NCBI RefSeq assembly: GCF_000936425.1
Contig: NZ_AVFK01000005.1
Coordinates: 240,437-304,436 of the forward strand
From: Skermanella aerolata KACC 11604
Lineage (GTDB): Bacteria; Pseudomonadota; Alphaproteobacteria; Azospirillales; Azospirillaceae
Reading direction: 5' to 3'
Length of the DNA stretch: 64,000 bases
The notes beneath the pieces were generated by a model. The model had not been told where the DNA came from. It searched no databases and saw only the letters and a list, made by a program, of their open reading frames with translations. A program made the position numbers and the translations under genes. This document shows positions 38,444-47,905 of the stretch, piece by piece. Every line of letters begins with the position of its first letter. The stretch's first letter is position 1.

Positions 38444-39426
38444 CTTATCGTCTCCAGGACACGACAAATCCCGTGCATGCCGGGCTGGCGATGATGTCAT
38501 GCCTGTCCCTGAGCGGCGGCGGGGTGCGGGGCCTGTTCACGGCCAGGATACTGACTGCGTTCGAGGAAGCGGCGAACGCTCCCGCAGCGGAGCGCTTCGA
38601 TCTGATCGGCGGCACCTCTATCGGCGGAATCATCGCCATCGGTCTTGCCGCCGGAATACCAGCGGCAGCGATCCACGCGGCGATAGCGGACAACGCGCCG
38701 TCGATATTCAAGAAACGGTTTCATCGCTTCGGTCTTTTTACCGCATTGTATCCTAAACCGCCCCTGCGAAAGGCGATCCGGGCAATCCTGGGCGATCATG
38801 CGGACAGGAGATTGAGCGAGTTGCCGGTGCCCGTTCTCGTGACCGCCGTGGACCACACCAACGGCAGTTCTCACCTGTTCCGCTCCCTTGGACTGGCGGA
38901 GAAGGATGCCGATGACGTGACCCTGATGGACGCGGCCCTGGCGACATCCGCAGCCCCTACCCTTTTTCCGCCTCACCGGATCGGTGACCGGGTATATGTC
39001 GATGGCGGACTGGCAGCCAATGCTCCGGACCTGATCGCGGTAAGCGAAGCCATGGCGCGGCTGGGCGCCATCCCGGAAAAAGTGCACGTGCTCAGCATCG
39101 GTACCGCTGGAAAGGCGGTCGAAGGTAAACCCGTATGGTTCGGCGGCCGCATCCCCTGGATCATGCGCCACCGCATCGTTGAACTGACGCTCGCCGCACA
39201 GGAACACGCCTCCACCCTTCAAGCATCGCGTATCCTTGGCACACGGTACCTTCGCGTGGACAAGGCGCCGCAAAGGCCGATCCGCCTGGACGAAGTCGAA
39301 CGCCTTGCCGACCTGGACAAGCTTGCGGCGGAAGCGCTGGAGACGGTCACCAAAGACAAACGCTGGCACGAAACCGCCAACCGCCGGGCGCGGCGTCTGG
39401 TGGAGGCAGAAGCGGCTTCTGCTTAG
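38440..39426 (+). CDS. Patatin-like phospholipase (CapV-like)
   Basis: A 328-residue patatin-family lipid hydrolase. All active-site elements are present: oxyanion loop SLSGGGVRGLFTARIL near the N-terminus, nucleophile elbow GGTSIGGIIAIGLAAG, and catalytic Asp in YVDGGLAANAPDLI. No signal peptide or membrane anchor, so it acts inside the cell. The overall arrangement resembles patatins used as effectors in CBASS defence (CapV), but no cyclic-nucleotide synthase gene is nearby. It overlaps the PIN-like gene by four bases, so the three genes act as one unit. Confidence 0.85.
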   Translation: MTYRLQDTTNPVHAGLAMMSCLSLSGGGVRGLFTARILTAFEEAANAPAAERFDLIGGTSIGGIIAIGLAAGIPAAAIHAAIADNAPSIFKKRFHRFGLFTALYPKPPLRKAIRAILGDHADRRLSELPVPVLVTAVDHTNGSSHLFRSLGLAEKDADDVTLMDAALATSAAPTLFPPHRIGDRVYVDGGLAANAPDLIAVSEAMARLGAIPEKVHVLSIGTAGKAVEGKPVWFGGRIPWIMRHRIVELTLAAQEHASTLQASRILGTRYLRVDKAPQRPIRLDEVERLADLDKLAAEALETVTKDKRWHETANRRARRLVEAEAASA

Positions 39427-39661
39427 CTGCATATTGGCAGCCGGTTCATATTTGCAGAATCAGGGCTGTTCAGTGCTGTATGGGAATGCCCCGATCGGGC
39501 CCCTCGTCGCTGACATTGCAAGCCCGCCCATTCCTTCTCGGAAGGCGTTGTTCATGCCGCGCTGGTACTCGGCGGCGTTGGCCGCGATCAGGTCCTTGAT
39601 TTGTTTTTCCAAATCGAAAACCGGCAAACGGCAGTTGCCTGTTATGGTCCGTCCCGATACT
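39427..39661 (-). other. Gene-poor stretch with a coding-like fragment
   Basis: On the minus strand at about 39460-39630 a frame reads FDLEKQIKDLIAANAAEYQR and then GMNNAFREGMGGLAM. It looks like true protein sequence but has only a TTG as possible start and would be about 55 residues long. It may be a remnant of a larger gene. Otherwise nothing is seen before the parD operator. Confidence 0.3.
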
Positions 39662-39682
39662 CTATGTCAAAGTCTGACATAG
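39662..39682. promoter_or_regulatory. Operator of parDE
   Basis: A perfect dyad CTATGTCA-N5-TGACATAG ends 9 bases before the parD GTG start. The same dyad (one mismatch) precedes the orphan parD at 58614. This is the expected site for autorepression by the ParD antitoxin. Confidence 0.65.
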
Positions 39683-39691
39683 GAGTCCCAA

Positions 39692-39940
39692 GTGGCAACC
39701 AACGTCAGTCTGACTGCCGAACTTGAGACATTCGCCCGGAGTTGCGTCGAGAGCGGACGCTACAACAATGTCAGTGAAGTCGTCCGGGCGGGACTGCGAC
39801 TCCTACAGGAGAACGAGGAGCGCCGCGCGCGGTTCGGCGCCATGCTCGATGAAGCCCGTGCCGAGGCTGACCGGGAGGGAACCCATGATATCGAGGCCGT
39901 CTCCCAGGAAATGGACAATATCATAGCGGCGTCGCGTTGA
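39692..39940 (+). CDS. parD: ParD-type antitoxin
   Basis: An 82-residue antitoxin of a type II ParDE module. The N-terminus (VSLTAELETFARSCVESGRY) and NVSEVVRAGLRLLQENEERR form the ribbon-helix-helix DNA-binding part, followed by an acidic tail that would bind ParE. It starts with GTG after an AGGAG site. It overlaps parE by four bases. A close paralogue without toxin is at 58366-58614. Confidence 0.88.
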   Translation: MATNVSLTAELETFARSCVESGRYNNVSEVVRAGLRLLQENEERRARFGAMLDEARAEADREGTHDIEAVSQEMDNIIAASR

Positions 39941-40245
39941 CGTCGGCGGCGACGCTGGCGCCACAGGCCCGGCGTGATCTGCTTGCGGCGGCAGGTTGGA
40001 TCGCAAAGGAGAATCCATCCGCTGCGGTTGCGCTACGAGACGCCGTCGTTGCCGACGCAACCCGGATCGGAAATCACCGCCGGATCGGCGCTGTGAGAGC
40101 CGAGCTTGCACCGCAATCGATACGGTTTCTGGTGGTGAGCGGATTTCCATATGTCATCGTTTACGATGCTGGTCGAGAACCGCCGTTGATTCTCCGTGGT
40201 CTGCACGGCGCGCGGGAGTTGCCGGAGCTGCTGCGGGATTTGTAG
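39937..40245 (+). CDS. parE: ParE-type toxin
   Basis: A 102-residue RelE/ParE-fold toxin, which in the ParE family poisons DNA gyrase. Landmarks are APQARRDLLAAAGWIAKENP at the N-terminus and IRFLVVSGFPYVIVYDAG then ILRGLHGARELP at the C-terminus. The start is TTG at 39937 within the parD stop. The frame is complete, so the module is probably active. Confidence 0.85.
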   Translation: MTSAATLAPQARRDLLAAAGWIAKENPSAAVALRDAVVADATRIGNHRRIGAVRAELAPQSIRFLVVSGFPYVIVYDAGREPPLILRGLHGARELPELLRDL

Positions 40246-40353
40246 GGCGAGAACTAATCACTATGAACTCTTTTTCGCACGCGATGTTTGACGGGCGATC
40301 TACCGCGATAGTTCATCATCTAATAGAACCCGTGGCCTGAACACGGAGAAATT

Positions 40354-40938
40354 ATGATAGCCGTTCCGACTTTCGACAAGCTGATGTGGCCTGCGGTTCT
40401 AGCTCTCAAGTCTCTCGACGGATCGGCGACGAATGAGGAATTGCTTGCGAAGCTTACTGAATTGTTAAAGCTGCCACAGGAAGTGCAGGCCGTCTCGCAC
40501 TCTGATGGCCGCCAGACAAAAGTCAGCTACAATCTTGCATGGGCCAAGAGCTACATGAAGAAAGTCGGCCTCCTGGACAACAGCGCGCGCGGCGTCTGGA
40601 CGCTCACGCCGGATGGCGAGGCTTGCACAGAGACCAGCATCGCACTGGTTCCTTCACGAGTTCGAAAAATGAATGTGGAAAGCCGTAAATCTCAAAAGCC
40701 AGACGGTCCGAACGGCGATATTGCAGCGGAGCCAATCGAGGACGAAGTCAGCAACATAGCGGACCCGTACTGGAAAGACCAACTTCTCAACACCTTGAAG
40801 GCATTATCTCCCAACATTTTCGAGCGACTGGCACAACGTCTCCTGCGGGAAGCAGGATTCATCAAGGTTGAGGTAACGGGGAAGAGCGGGGATGGCGGGA
40901 TCGACGGTATGGCAAGGGCCGGCGTCCGGCCGGCTTGA
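40354..40938 (+). pseudogene. mrr: Truncated Mrr-type restriction endonuclease
   Basis: The protein begins MIAVPTFDKLMWPAVLALK and carries the winged-helix N-terminal domain of Mrr, which cuts modified DNA. A linker leads to the start of the catalytic domain (LSPNIFERLAQRLLREAGF, then [14 protein letters not shown]). The homology stops at the first catalytic aspartate, at about 40907. The last residues are read-through into a VapC fragment. The PD-(D/E)xK core is lost, so it is not expected to cut DNA. Confidence 0.82.
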
Positions 40939-41045
40939 ACTACGGCGACTGCTTTTCCTATGCGCTGGCAAAGGTCCGGGGCGCTGTTCTTGTGTTCAAG
41001 GGCGATGACTTTGCTCAGACGGACCTGGGTTCGGTAAGCAACTGA
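40908..41045 (+). pseudogene. VapC toxin C-terminal fragment
   Basis: In the frame shifted from the mrr fragment, 45 codons read [20 protein letters not shown] and then [14 protein letters not shown]. This is the characteristic C-terminal part of VapC PIN ribonucleases, including the acidic GDC and GDDF positions. The N-terminal two thirds are missing. The joint with mrr lies at about 40908, so a deletion or recombination fused two genes here. Confidence 0.78.
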
Positions 41046-41083
41046 TACCGGGGGCCGGAGATATCGACCTGTGGGGACAGTGT

Positions 41084-41144
41084 TTGTTGGGCTACGGCCC
41101 AACCTACGGGCTCCTGCTTCGTAGGTTGGGCCGTGGCCCAACAC
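41084..41144. repeat. Palindromic repeat, copy B
   Basis: 25-base arms with an 11-base loop. The left arm begins TTGTTGGGCTACGGCCCAAC and the right arm ends GGCCGTGGCCCAACAC. It differs from copy A (29508-29563) at few positions in the arms and in the loop. The two copies bracket the accessory block between hemA and pufC. Confidence 0.85.
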
Positions 41145-41220
41145 TTCTGGAGTGCAGGTCAAACTCTTCGGCTTCTGGTCTGATAGCAGCGTCATTAAAC
41201 ATTTGCCGGTCAGGAGCGTT

Positions 41221-41292
41221 AGATGTCGGGCTGAAGAGGCCCGACCTACGTGAGCGTGCTTTTGTGGGGTGGGACTCTTCAGTCCGACATCT
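41221..41292. repeat. Second palindrome type, before pufC
   Basis: AGATGTCGGGCTGAAGAGGC at the left and a complementary right arm ending CAGTCCGACATCT pair over 22 bases with two mismatches and a 28-base loop. The inner GCCCGACCTACG word resembles the outer words of the other palindrome. It may be a REP-like element or a stem at the 3' end of the puf transcript. Confidence 0.55.
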
Positions 41293-41397
41293 TTGCCGGA
41301 ACTTGCCGGTTATTCTTTGTTGGCCTTGGCATGACCCGAAATGCCAAGGGCCGGAGTCCGAGACTCCGGCCCTCACGATATACTCCCCAGCCGTCTG

Positions 41398-42558
41398 TTA
41401 CTGCGCCGGCTGGCCCGACGATGGCGGCTGTGCCGATCCCGGCGTTTGCGCCGGTCCCGGCTCGGGCGCTACCGGCGACGCCGGTTGCACCGGGACGCCG
41501 GTGATGCCGCCGGCTTTCGCCAGCTCGGGGTAGTCTTTCAGCATGCTGACGCCGTAGAGCGGCTTGTAGACGCCTTCGTGGCAGGTCGAGCAGGCGACTT
41601 TCGGCACGTCGCCGAGCGGGCCGAGGCGGTTGGCCGGGAAGACGCCTTGCAGCGGTTCCAGGTAGTCGGCGTTGAGGCCGCGTGTCATCTGGATGCCGTG
41701 CCAGGCGGTCGTCCGCGTCGGGCTGCTCTGGCCCCAGTCGCGGAAGGAGCGGCTGTTGTGGCAGTAGGTGCAGTTGACGCCCAGCGATTCCGACATGTGG
41801 ATCATCAGGCTGTAGGTCCACTCGGTCTGCTTGATCGAGCTGCGGTTGCCCGACGGCAGGGCCGTGTCGGAGGACACCCGGATGCCGGCGTCCTTGCCGC
41901 CGCCCGTCAGGAACGGGGTCAGCGGGTCGAAGGGGAGCGACGCCAACCCCGCCAGCATCGCCGGCTGGTTCTGGCCGGCCGGATCGCCGAGGACACCCCT
42001 CGCGTGCGGCTGGCCCGGTTCGTTGAACCAGACTTGCGACGGGACCGGCTTGCCGCGATGGCAGGTGTAGCAGGTAACGCCGGTCTGGGCCACGTGGGGC
42101 TGCCAGTTGACGTTGATGTCTCGCGTCATCTGGAGCATCCGGCGGGCGACGACCTTGGTGTAGAGCGAGTCGGACGACAACTCCTCGCCCTCGGCGTGAC
42201 AATAGGTGCAGCCCTGCTCGGGCGAGACCCATTCCGTCATCGCCGTCATGACGCGGATGAACTCGTTCTCGTTCAGGTCGCCCAGCACCTGGACGTTCTG
42301 GTAGACCTCCGACGCCGGGGCGGCGTCGGGGTCCGCTGGGTCCTGCGGCGCCGGAACCTGGTTGGCGGCAGCCAGGGTCTCCAGCCGCGCCGGGTGGAAG
42401 TTCTGTTCCAGCGCCACGCCCCGGTAGCCGGTTTGTACGCTGACGACGGGCGGATATTCGAAGGTGAACAGCAATCCTGCGCCGAACACCACCGCGAACA
42501 CCCCGGCGATGCGCAGGATCAGGCTGCGAAGGGCCTCCTCACGGGTCATCTTCATCAT
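41398..42558 (-). CDS. pufC: Reaction-centre tetraheme cytochrome c
   Basis: The 386-residue cytochrome subunit that re-reduces the special pair. Four CxxCH heme sites are present ([37 protein letters not shown]). An N-terminal membrane anchor (about 11-33) is followed by [13 protein letters not shown]. There is no lipobox cysteine at the anchor end. The Pro/Gly/Ala-rich tail after residue 350 is long. The ATG at 42558 overlaps the pufM stop. Last gene of the puf superoperon. Confidence 0.95.
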   Translation of the reverse strand: MMKMTREEALRSLILRIAGVFAVVFGAGLLFTFEYPPVVSVQTGYRGVALEQNFHPARLETLAAANQVPAPQDPADPDAAPASEVYQNVQVLGDLNENEFIRVMTAMTEWVSPEQGCTYCHAEGEELSSDSLYTKVVARRMLQMTRDINVNWQPHVAQTGVTCYTCHRGKPVPSQVWFNEPGQPHARGVLGDPAGQNQPAMLAGLASLPFDPLTPFLTGGGKDAGIRVSSDTALPSGNRSSIKQTEWTYSLMIHMSESLGVNCTYCHNSRSFRDWGQSSPTRTTAWHGIQMTRGLNADYLEPLQGVFPANRLGPLGDVPKVACSTCHEGVYKPLYGVSMLKDYPELAKAGGITGVPVQPASPVAPEPGPAQTPGSAQPPSSGQPAQ

Positions 42559-43529
42559 GGCCTCCCTTGCAGGAGGGCCGGGTCGGTCACGACCGGGAAG
42601 AGGTGCGGGTATTCCGGAGCCAGCCCGTGCTTGACGCCCCAGAGGAACCAGTTGTCCACCACGGTTCCGGTCAGCAGGATGCCGATGCCGCCGGTCAGGG
42701 GGCAGAGCACCGCGAACCACCACGCCCAGCGGTGGATCGATTCAGCCGTGGCGTTGAAGCCCATCGTCCAGCGCCAGAACAAGGCGCCGCGCTCGAACGC
42801 CGTTCCCCGGTCGACGATCTGCTCGACCTCCCGCTCGCCGCCGAACCGGCTGATCGCCAGCACGGTGGCTCCGTGCATCGCGAACAGCAGCGTCGATCCG
42901 TAGAGGAAGACGATGGAGAGCATGTGAAACGGGTTGTAGAACAGGTTGCCGTAGCGGATGGAGAAGGCCGCCGTCCAGTCCAGGTGGGGGAAGATCCCAA
43001 AGGGCACCGCCTCGGCCCAGCTTCCCATCAGCACGGGCCGGATGAGCCCCAGGACAAGGTACAGCCAGATCGCGGCGGCGAAGGCCCAGGAGACGTGGGT
43101 GCCGATGCCGAGCGCCCGTGCCCTTCGGTACGTCCGCAGCCACCACAGCATGATCGAGGTGGTCAGGAAGAAACCCGTCATGATCCACCAGCCGCCCTCC
43201 GCGAGCGGCGGGATACTGAGGCCGTAGACGGGAGCCGGCGGCTCCAGCGCCAGCCAGGGCAGTTGCCGGATGAACTGGACCGGGTCCCAGTTGACCGACG
43301 CCCACATGTTGAGCCCGATGATCTCGAAGGCGATCAGGCCGCAGAGGATCGAGGCGAAGCCGGACCAGCCCAGGTAGACCGGCCCCAACTGCGCGTCGCC
43401 GATCCGGCCGAGCAGGTGGACGAAGCGGGGCTTCCACGACCGGACCCAGGGTCCGCGGGTCAGGGGCACGCCGGCATAGGCCGGGCCGCGCACCTGGACT
43501 TGCGTAAAGATGTTCTGATATTCCACCAT
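42555..43529 (-). CDS. pufM: Reaction centre M subunit
   Basis: The 324-residue M subunit of the type II reaction centre, with five membrane helices. It starts [20 protein letters not shown] at 43529 after an AGGCGG-like site. Landmarks are [20 protein letters not shown] (His ligand of the special-pair side) and [19 protein letters not shown]. It pairs with PufL, whose gene lies 10 bases upstream, and overlaps pufC. Confidence 0.97.
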   Translation of the reverse strand: MVEYQNIFTQVQVRGPAYAGVPLTRGPWVRSWKPRFVHLLGRIGDAQLGPVYLGWSGFASILCGLIAFEIIGLNMWASVNWDPVQFIRQLPWLALEPPAPVYGLSIPPLAEGGWWIMTGFFLTTSIMLWWLRTYRRARALGIGTHVSWAFAAAIWLYLVLGLIRPVLMGSWAEAVPFGIFPHLDWTAAFSIRYGNLFYNPFHMLSIVFLYGSTLLFAMHGATVLAISRFGGEREVEQIVDRGTAFERGALFWRWTMGFNATAESIHRWAWWFAVLCPLTGGIGILLTGTVVDNWFLWGVKHGLAPEYPHLFPVVTDPALLQGRP

Positions 43530-43539
43530 TACCGCCTCC

Positions 43540-44367
43540 TCAGCGCCAGATCGGAAGGTCGAGCCACCAGTTCCACCATTCCGGCCAGCCTCGGGTCCAG
43601 AAGGGGCCGCTGATGATGATGCACACCGCACTCCAGAACCCGGCGTTCAGCGCCAGGAACAGGCCCAGCCGGTGGATGCCGAGCGTGCCGATCGACCAGC
43701 CGATGGTGTCGCGGAAGAAGGTGTTCTCGTGCTCAGCCGTCTTCACCACTTTTTCGTAGGCCGGCGGGTTGGCGGCGGCCAGCACCAGCGAACCGTGAAG
43801 GGAGAGCGCGAAGGTGGTCGTGAAGAAGAAGCTCACGGCCAGCATGTGTGCCGGATTGTAATGGAAGTGCAGGTACTGGTAGCCGACGTTCGACACCCAG
43901 TCCAAATGGCTGAGGATGCCATAGGGGAAGCCGTGTCCCCAGGCGCCCAGCAGCACCGGCCGGATCACGACCAGCGAGAAATAGGCGAAGATCGCGACGC
44001 CGAAGGCGACCGGTACGTGAAGGCCCATGCCGAGCTTGCGGGCGATCTCGGCCTGCCGGAAGGCCCAGGACACGAAGGCGCCGAGCGCGCAGATCGTTAT
44101 GATCTGCCAGAGGCCGCCTTCCCTCAAGGGAGCGGCGCCCAGGCCGTATTTGAGATCGGGAGGTGCGATGTTGATCTGCCAGACGTTCCAGGTCGGCCCC
44201 AGCGAGGCGGCGTAGAGGATCAGTCCGGTGCCCAGGAATGAAAAGAAGATCGTCAGGACGCCGAAGAAGCCGACATAGAACGGCCCGACCCAGAAGTCGA
44301 AAAGATCCCCCCCGATAAGCGTCCCGCCGCGGACGCGGTACTTTCTCTCGAAATTCAGCATGGCCAT
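43540..44367 (-). CDS. pufL: Reaction centre L subunit
   Basis: The 275-residue L subunit. It starts [20 protein letters not shown], with [16 protein letters not shown] next. His ligand regions are in [18 protein letters not shown] and [18 protein letters not shown]. Length and helix pattern are normal. It follows pufA by about 95 bases, a spacer that in other species holds stems setting LH1 to reaction-centre ratio; a GC-rich stem (GGCCCCGCCCGAGGCGGGAG area near 44392) is seen here. Confidence 0.97.
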   Translation of the reverse strand: MAMLNFERKYRVRGGTLIGGDLFDFWVGPFYVGFFGVLTIFFSFLGTGLILYAASLGPTWNVWQINIAPPDLKYGLGAAPLREGGLWQIITICALGAFVSWAFRQAEIARKLGMGLHVPVAFGVAIFAYFSLVVIRPVLLGAWGHGFPYGILSHLDWVSNVGYQYLHFHYNPAHMLAVSFFFTTTFALSLHGSLVLAAANPPAYEKVVKTAEHENTFFRDTIGWSIGTLGIHRLGLFLALNAGFWSAVCIIISGPFWTRGWPEWWNWWLDLPIWR

Positions 44368-44462
44368 GGCCGGTTTCCCCGTATTTGTTGGCCCCGCCCG
44401 AGGCGGGAGAGGCCGGGGGAATCCCCGGTCTCACCCGTCTGCCCGTTCAACCCATCGGGTCG

Positions 44463-44648
44463 TCATTTGCCCGCGGGAAGTGGCGCCATCTGTGAGGTGG
44501 CGGTACGGGCCGTGTGCGGTCCGTCCAGCCAGTTGAACCGGTCAGTGCTGAGCAGGATGAAGTGGATCAGCAAGGCCAGTGCGAACAGGAAAGTGAAGAG
44601 AGCGATCAGCGTCCTGCGCGGATCGAACAGCAACCATACGCGCCACAT
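44463..44648 (-). CDS. pufA: LH1 alpha polypeptide
   Basis: A 61-residue antenna polypeptide. It starts [20 protein letters not shown] and has the bacteriochlorophyll-ligand His in [20 protein letters not shown]. The match to the Rhodospirillum rubrum alpha polypeptide is close along the whole helix. It follows pufB by 10 bases. Confidence 0.97.
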   Translation of the reverse strand: MWRVWLLFDPRRTLIALFTFLFALALLIHFILLSTDRFNWLDGPHTARTATSQMAPLPAGK

Positions 44649-44658
44649 GGCGGCCTCC

Positions 44659-44937
44659 TTATGCGATGAAGCTCTTGATTGATTCGAACGCGACGGTCAC
44701 GCCATCATGCAGGGTGCCGTCCATCAGGGACGAATAGCCCTGCGGTCCCGGCAGCCACGGACGCCACAACCAGACGAGGATGTGGGCCAGGAAAGCGACG
44801 CCGACGAAGATGGCGAAGCTCTGCATGAAGATTTTGTGGAACTCCCTCGCTTCCGGTTCGGTGAGCCCTGACAGCGACACGTCGGGGGTTCCCCGGTCGG
44901 AAGGCAGGCGCCCACCACTGCTCGTGGTGTCAGACAT
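44659..44937 (-). CDS. pufB: LH1 beta polypeptide, extended
   Basis: A 92-residue antenna polypeptide. The core is [20 protein letters not shown], then [20 protein letters not shown] with the ligand His. It is longer than the usual 50-70 residues because of about 14 extra residues at the N-terminus ([14 protein letters not shown]) and a longer C-terminal tail ([16 protein letters not shown]). It lies 36 bases after bchZ, so no separate pufQ gene fits between them. Confidence 0.93.
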   Translation of the reverse strand: MSDTTSSGGRLPSDRGTPDVSLSGLTEPEAREFHKIFMQSFAIFVGVAFLAHILVWLWRPWLPGPQGYSSLMDGTLHDGVTVAFESIKSFIA

Positions 44938-44973
44938 CTACAGACCTCCTAGTGAGTGGCTGGACGGTCATGG

Positions 44974-46512
44974 CTAATGAAGGACCGTCTCGCCATGGAC
45001 GCGCGAAGTTCGCGCTTCTGGCGCCGGGGCGGGACGATGTCCCGCTCCGGCGGATGGGGCACCGCCGATGTGGTCGGCGGCTCCGCCGCCAACGTGGTCG
45101 ACGGTTACTCGGGATGCGCCGGCCTGCCGGGCCGAACGTTCGGCCTCGTCGCGCAGGCGTTTGGCGGCCGAGATTCGGACCAGGACGGGCTCGGCTTCCA
45201 CCAGCTCGTCGAGGGCCGCCCGCGCTTCCTCGTCCCACGGCAGTTCGGCGTGGAGACGGGACGGCGTCGCATCGACCTTGTCGAGGTCGGTGCCGAGCGG
45301 CAGGATGTTGAAGAGCGCGTCGAACAGCGCGTTGCAGACTTCCTGGATGACGTAGGTCGCACCCGCGTAGCCCATGAACGGCGTGCCGGTATGGCGGCGG
45401 ATGATCGCTCCGGGGAAGGAGGCCGGGATGTAGACCGCCTTCGGGCCGGGGCGCGATCCGGCTTCCGCCAGATACATGCGCTCGTTGTAGCTGCCGAAGA
45501 GGATCAGCGGCGTCTTCGTGTGGACGAGGTTGCGGACCTCCGCGTTGTCGGTCTTGGCCCCGGCGCAGCGCGATACCGCGAAGGTGCAGGGAAGACCCAT
45601 TTCCTCTTCCAGGAAGTGGCGGACGCCGCGCGTGTAGGTCTCGTTCGCGACGATGGCGAAGCTGGCCGTGCCGAAGAAGTCCTGGGTGACGGAGCGCCAC
45701 AGGTCCCAGACCGGCTTGATCGTGCTCAGCTTCTCCCGCTCGATGAACGGTTCGGGATCGAGGCCGAGGATCTCGCCCAGCGTGCGGAGGAACTTGGTGG
45801 TCGAGTGCAGGCCGATCGGAGCCTGGAGGTAGGGCTTCTCCAGGGACTCGCAGAGCAGTCGGCCGAACTCCCGGTACAGGCAGACATTGGCGTCGGCATC
45901 GGCCAGACGCGGCACGTCGTTCAGGTGGCTGCCCATCGGGAAGGTCAGGTTGATCTCCGCCCCGATGCCCTCGACCAGCCGGCGGATCTCCGCCAGGTCG
46001 GACCACATGTTGAAGGTGCCGTAGATCGGGCCGATGATGTTGACGCGAGGTTTGGCGCCGTCCGGCCTGGGCTTCGGTGCCGCTTTGCGCTTGCCCCGGA
46101 ACTCGGTCCACAGCCAGTTCAGCGCGCGGTCGGCGCTCTGCCACTGGTCCTCGTCGATGGTGCGGGGCAGGAAGCGCTGGATGCCGGTGCCTTCGGGGGT
46201 GACTCCGCCGCCGATCATCTCGGCGATGGAGCCTGTCACGACGACGCTGGGCTTTTTAGGATCAAGGGTGCCGTGGGCGCGCTTCATGGCGCCTTCGGTG
46301 CCGTGGCGGCCCAGTTCTTCCTCGCCCAGGCCGGTGACGACGATGGGAAGCTCGTGCGGCGGCAGTGCGTCGGTGTAGTGGAGGACCGCCGTGACCGGCA
46401 GGTTTTCGCAGCCGACGGGGCCGTCGATGATGACCTGCAACCCCTTGATCGCCGTGAAGGCGTAGACGGCGCCCCAATAACCGCCCGCCCGGTCGTGGTC
46501 GAGGACTAGCAT
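44974..46512 (-). CDS. bchZ: Chlorophyllide reductase subunit Z
   Basis: The 512-residue beta-like subunit of chlorophyllide a reductase (COR), which reduces the chlorin B ring to a bacteriochlorin. It starts [20 protein letters not shown] at 46512. The cluster cysteine is in [20 protein letters not shown]-terminal segment of about 60 residues is Ala/Gly-rich and probably disordered. The start overlaps the bchY stop by seven bases. Confidence 0.95.
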   Translation of the reverse strand: MLVLDHDRAGGYWGAVYAFTAIKGLQVIIDGPVGCENLPVTAVLHYTDALPPHELPIVVTGLGEEELGRHGTEGAMKRAHGTLDPKKPSVVVTGSIAEMIGGGVTPEGTGIQRFLPRTIDEDQWQSADRALNWLWTEFRGKRKAAPKPRPDGAKPRVNIIGPIYGTFNMWSDLAEIRRLVEGIGAEINLTFPMGSHLNDVPRLADADANVCLYREFGRLLCESLEKPYLQAPIGLHSTTKFLRTLGEILGLDPEPFIEREKLSTIKPVWDLWRSVTQDFFGTASFAIVANETYTRGVRHFLEEEMGLPCTFAVSRCAGAKTDNAEVRNLVHTKTPLILFGSYNERMYLAEAGSRPGPKAVYIPASFPGAIIRRHTGTPFMGYAGATYVIQEVCNALFDALFNILPLGTDLDKVDATPSRLHAELPWDEEARAALDELVEAEPVLVRISAAKRLRDEAERSARQAGASRVTVDHVGGGAADHIGGAPSAGAGHRPAPAPEARTSRVHGETVLH

Positions 46513-47885
46513 GCCGCAGGCTCCCCGAAGAAGGTGCGCATCTCTTCGAAGCGCGCGGTGTTGGACAAGGCGGCGTTGACCACCTGCGCCAGGGAGCCGG
46601 CGCCGGCGACGCCCATCAGGGGCCGCGCGGAGATCAGGTTGGTGAAGTAGAGCGACGGGATCGCCATCTCCTTGGCGCGCTGGACGATCGGCGTGGTCCC
46701 GATGGCAAGGTCGGGGCGGAACTCCTTCAGGGCCGCCAGATCGTGTTCCAGCGAGGCGCGGTACTGGACCATGACTCCGGCGGCTTCCAGCCACTCGCGG
46801 TCGGCATCGGACCAGCGGGTGCGGGGGCAGGCGGTGCCGACATACCGGACATCGGCGCCGCTCTCGACCAGCAGGCGGGCGACCAGCAGTTCGGAGCCTT
46901 CGTAGCCCGACAGCGTGATCCGGCCCTTGACCGGCTTGGCGGCCAGCGCGCCCTTGATGGGGGGAAGTATGCGGTTTAGTGCGGCGTCGATGGTTGGGGT
47001 CGGAACGTTGAAGGCGTCGCCGATGGCTTTCAGCCAGGCGGCGGTGCCGTCGTAGCCGACCGGTGCGGAGCCGACGATGGTCCGGCCGGCAGCCTCGAAC
47101 TCGCGGAACGACGCCGTGTAGAAGGGGTGGATGGCGGCGGCCACCGGGCAGTCGAGGGCGGCGTACAGCTCGCGCCACTCCCGCGTCGGAACGACAGGGC
47201 CGGCCGACAGCCCCAGCGGCTCCAGCATCATGCCGATGCCGACGGGATCGGCCGGGAACATCTCGCCGATCAAGGCGACGCCGGGGCGTTCGCCGCGTCC
47301 GGCGCGGGGGGCCTGGACGGGGCCTTGCTCGGCTTCGCGCCGGGCATAGGCCAGCATGGCTCCGGCAAGGACGTCCTTGGCTTCCGCGTGGGTCGGGACG
47401 CCGAAGCCGGGAACGTCGATGCCGATGATCCGGACGCCGTCGATCTCCTTCGGCAGCAGGCGGAGCGGCACGCCGGATGCCGTCGGGACGCACAGGTTGA
47501 TGATGACGACGGCGTCGTAGAGCGCAGGATCGGCCAGCTTGAAGACGGCCTCGCGGATGTCCTCGAACAGCTTGCCGGTGACCAGCGATTCCGAGTTGAA
47601 CGGCACGTAGCCGACGGTCCGCTTCGCCCCGTAGAAATGGGACGTGAAGGTCAGGCCGTAGACGCAGCACGCGGAGCCGGACAGGACGGTCGCGGTGCGC
47701 CGCATCCGCAGACCGACCCGGAGCGAGCCGAACGCCGGGCACATGCTCTGCGGCTGGTCGTGCGGCCCCACCGGGTAATCGGCGGCGTAGCGCTCTATCG
47801 TCTCGTTCAGGCCGGCGGCGGATGCCGCCGCGCGGAGGTCCGCCTTGTCGCCGTTGCAGGTCGGTTCAGGGCTGATCGCGTTCAT
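46506..47885 (-). CDS. bchY: Chlorophyllide reductase subunit Y
   Basis: The 459-residue alpha-like subunit of COR. Cysteine ligand regions are [32 protein letters not shown] and [10 protein letters not shown]. The start [10 protein letters not shown] at 47885 fits the spacing to bchX (20 bases). It forms the catalytic heterotetramer with BchZ. Confidence 0.95.
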   Translation of the reverse strand: MNAISPEPTCNGDKADLRAAASAAGLNETIERYAADYPVGPHDQPQSMCPAFGSLRVGLRMRRTATVLSGSACCVYGLTFTSHFYGAKRTVGYVPFNSESLVTGKLFEDIREAVFKLADPALYDAVVIINLCVPTASGVPLRLLPKEIDGVRIIGIDVPGFGVPTHAEAKDVLAGAMLAYARREAEQGPVQAPRAGRGERPGVALIGEMFPADPVGIGMMLEPLGLSAGPVVPTREWRELYAALDCPVAAAIHPFYTASFREFEAAGRTIVGSAPVGYDGTAAWLKAIGDAFNVPTPTIDAALNRILPPIKGALAAKPVKGRITLSGYEGSELLVARLLVESGADVRYVGTACPRTRWSDADREWLEAAGVMVQYRASLEHDLAALKEFRPDLAIGTTPIVQRAKEMAIPSLYFTNLISARPLMGVAGAGSLAQVVNAALSNTARFEEMRTFFGEPAAC

Positions 47886-47905
47886 GCGCTGGCTCCCTCG
47901 CCCGT

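Noticed and set aside
38440..39426. A full CBASS operon around the patatin
   Set aside because: No CD-NTase, Cap2/Cap3-like or HORMA/TRIP13 gene lies within reach on either side.
44938..44973. A pufQ gene between bchZ and pufB
   Set aside because: Only 36 bases separate the two genes, too short for pufQ.
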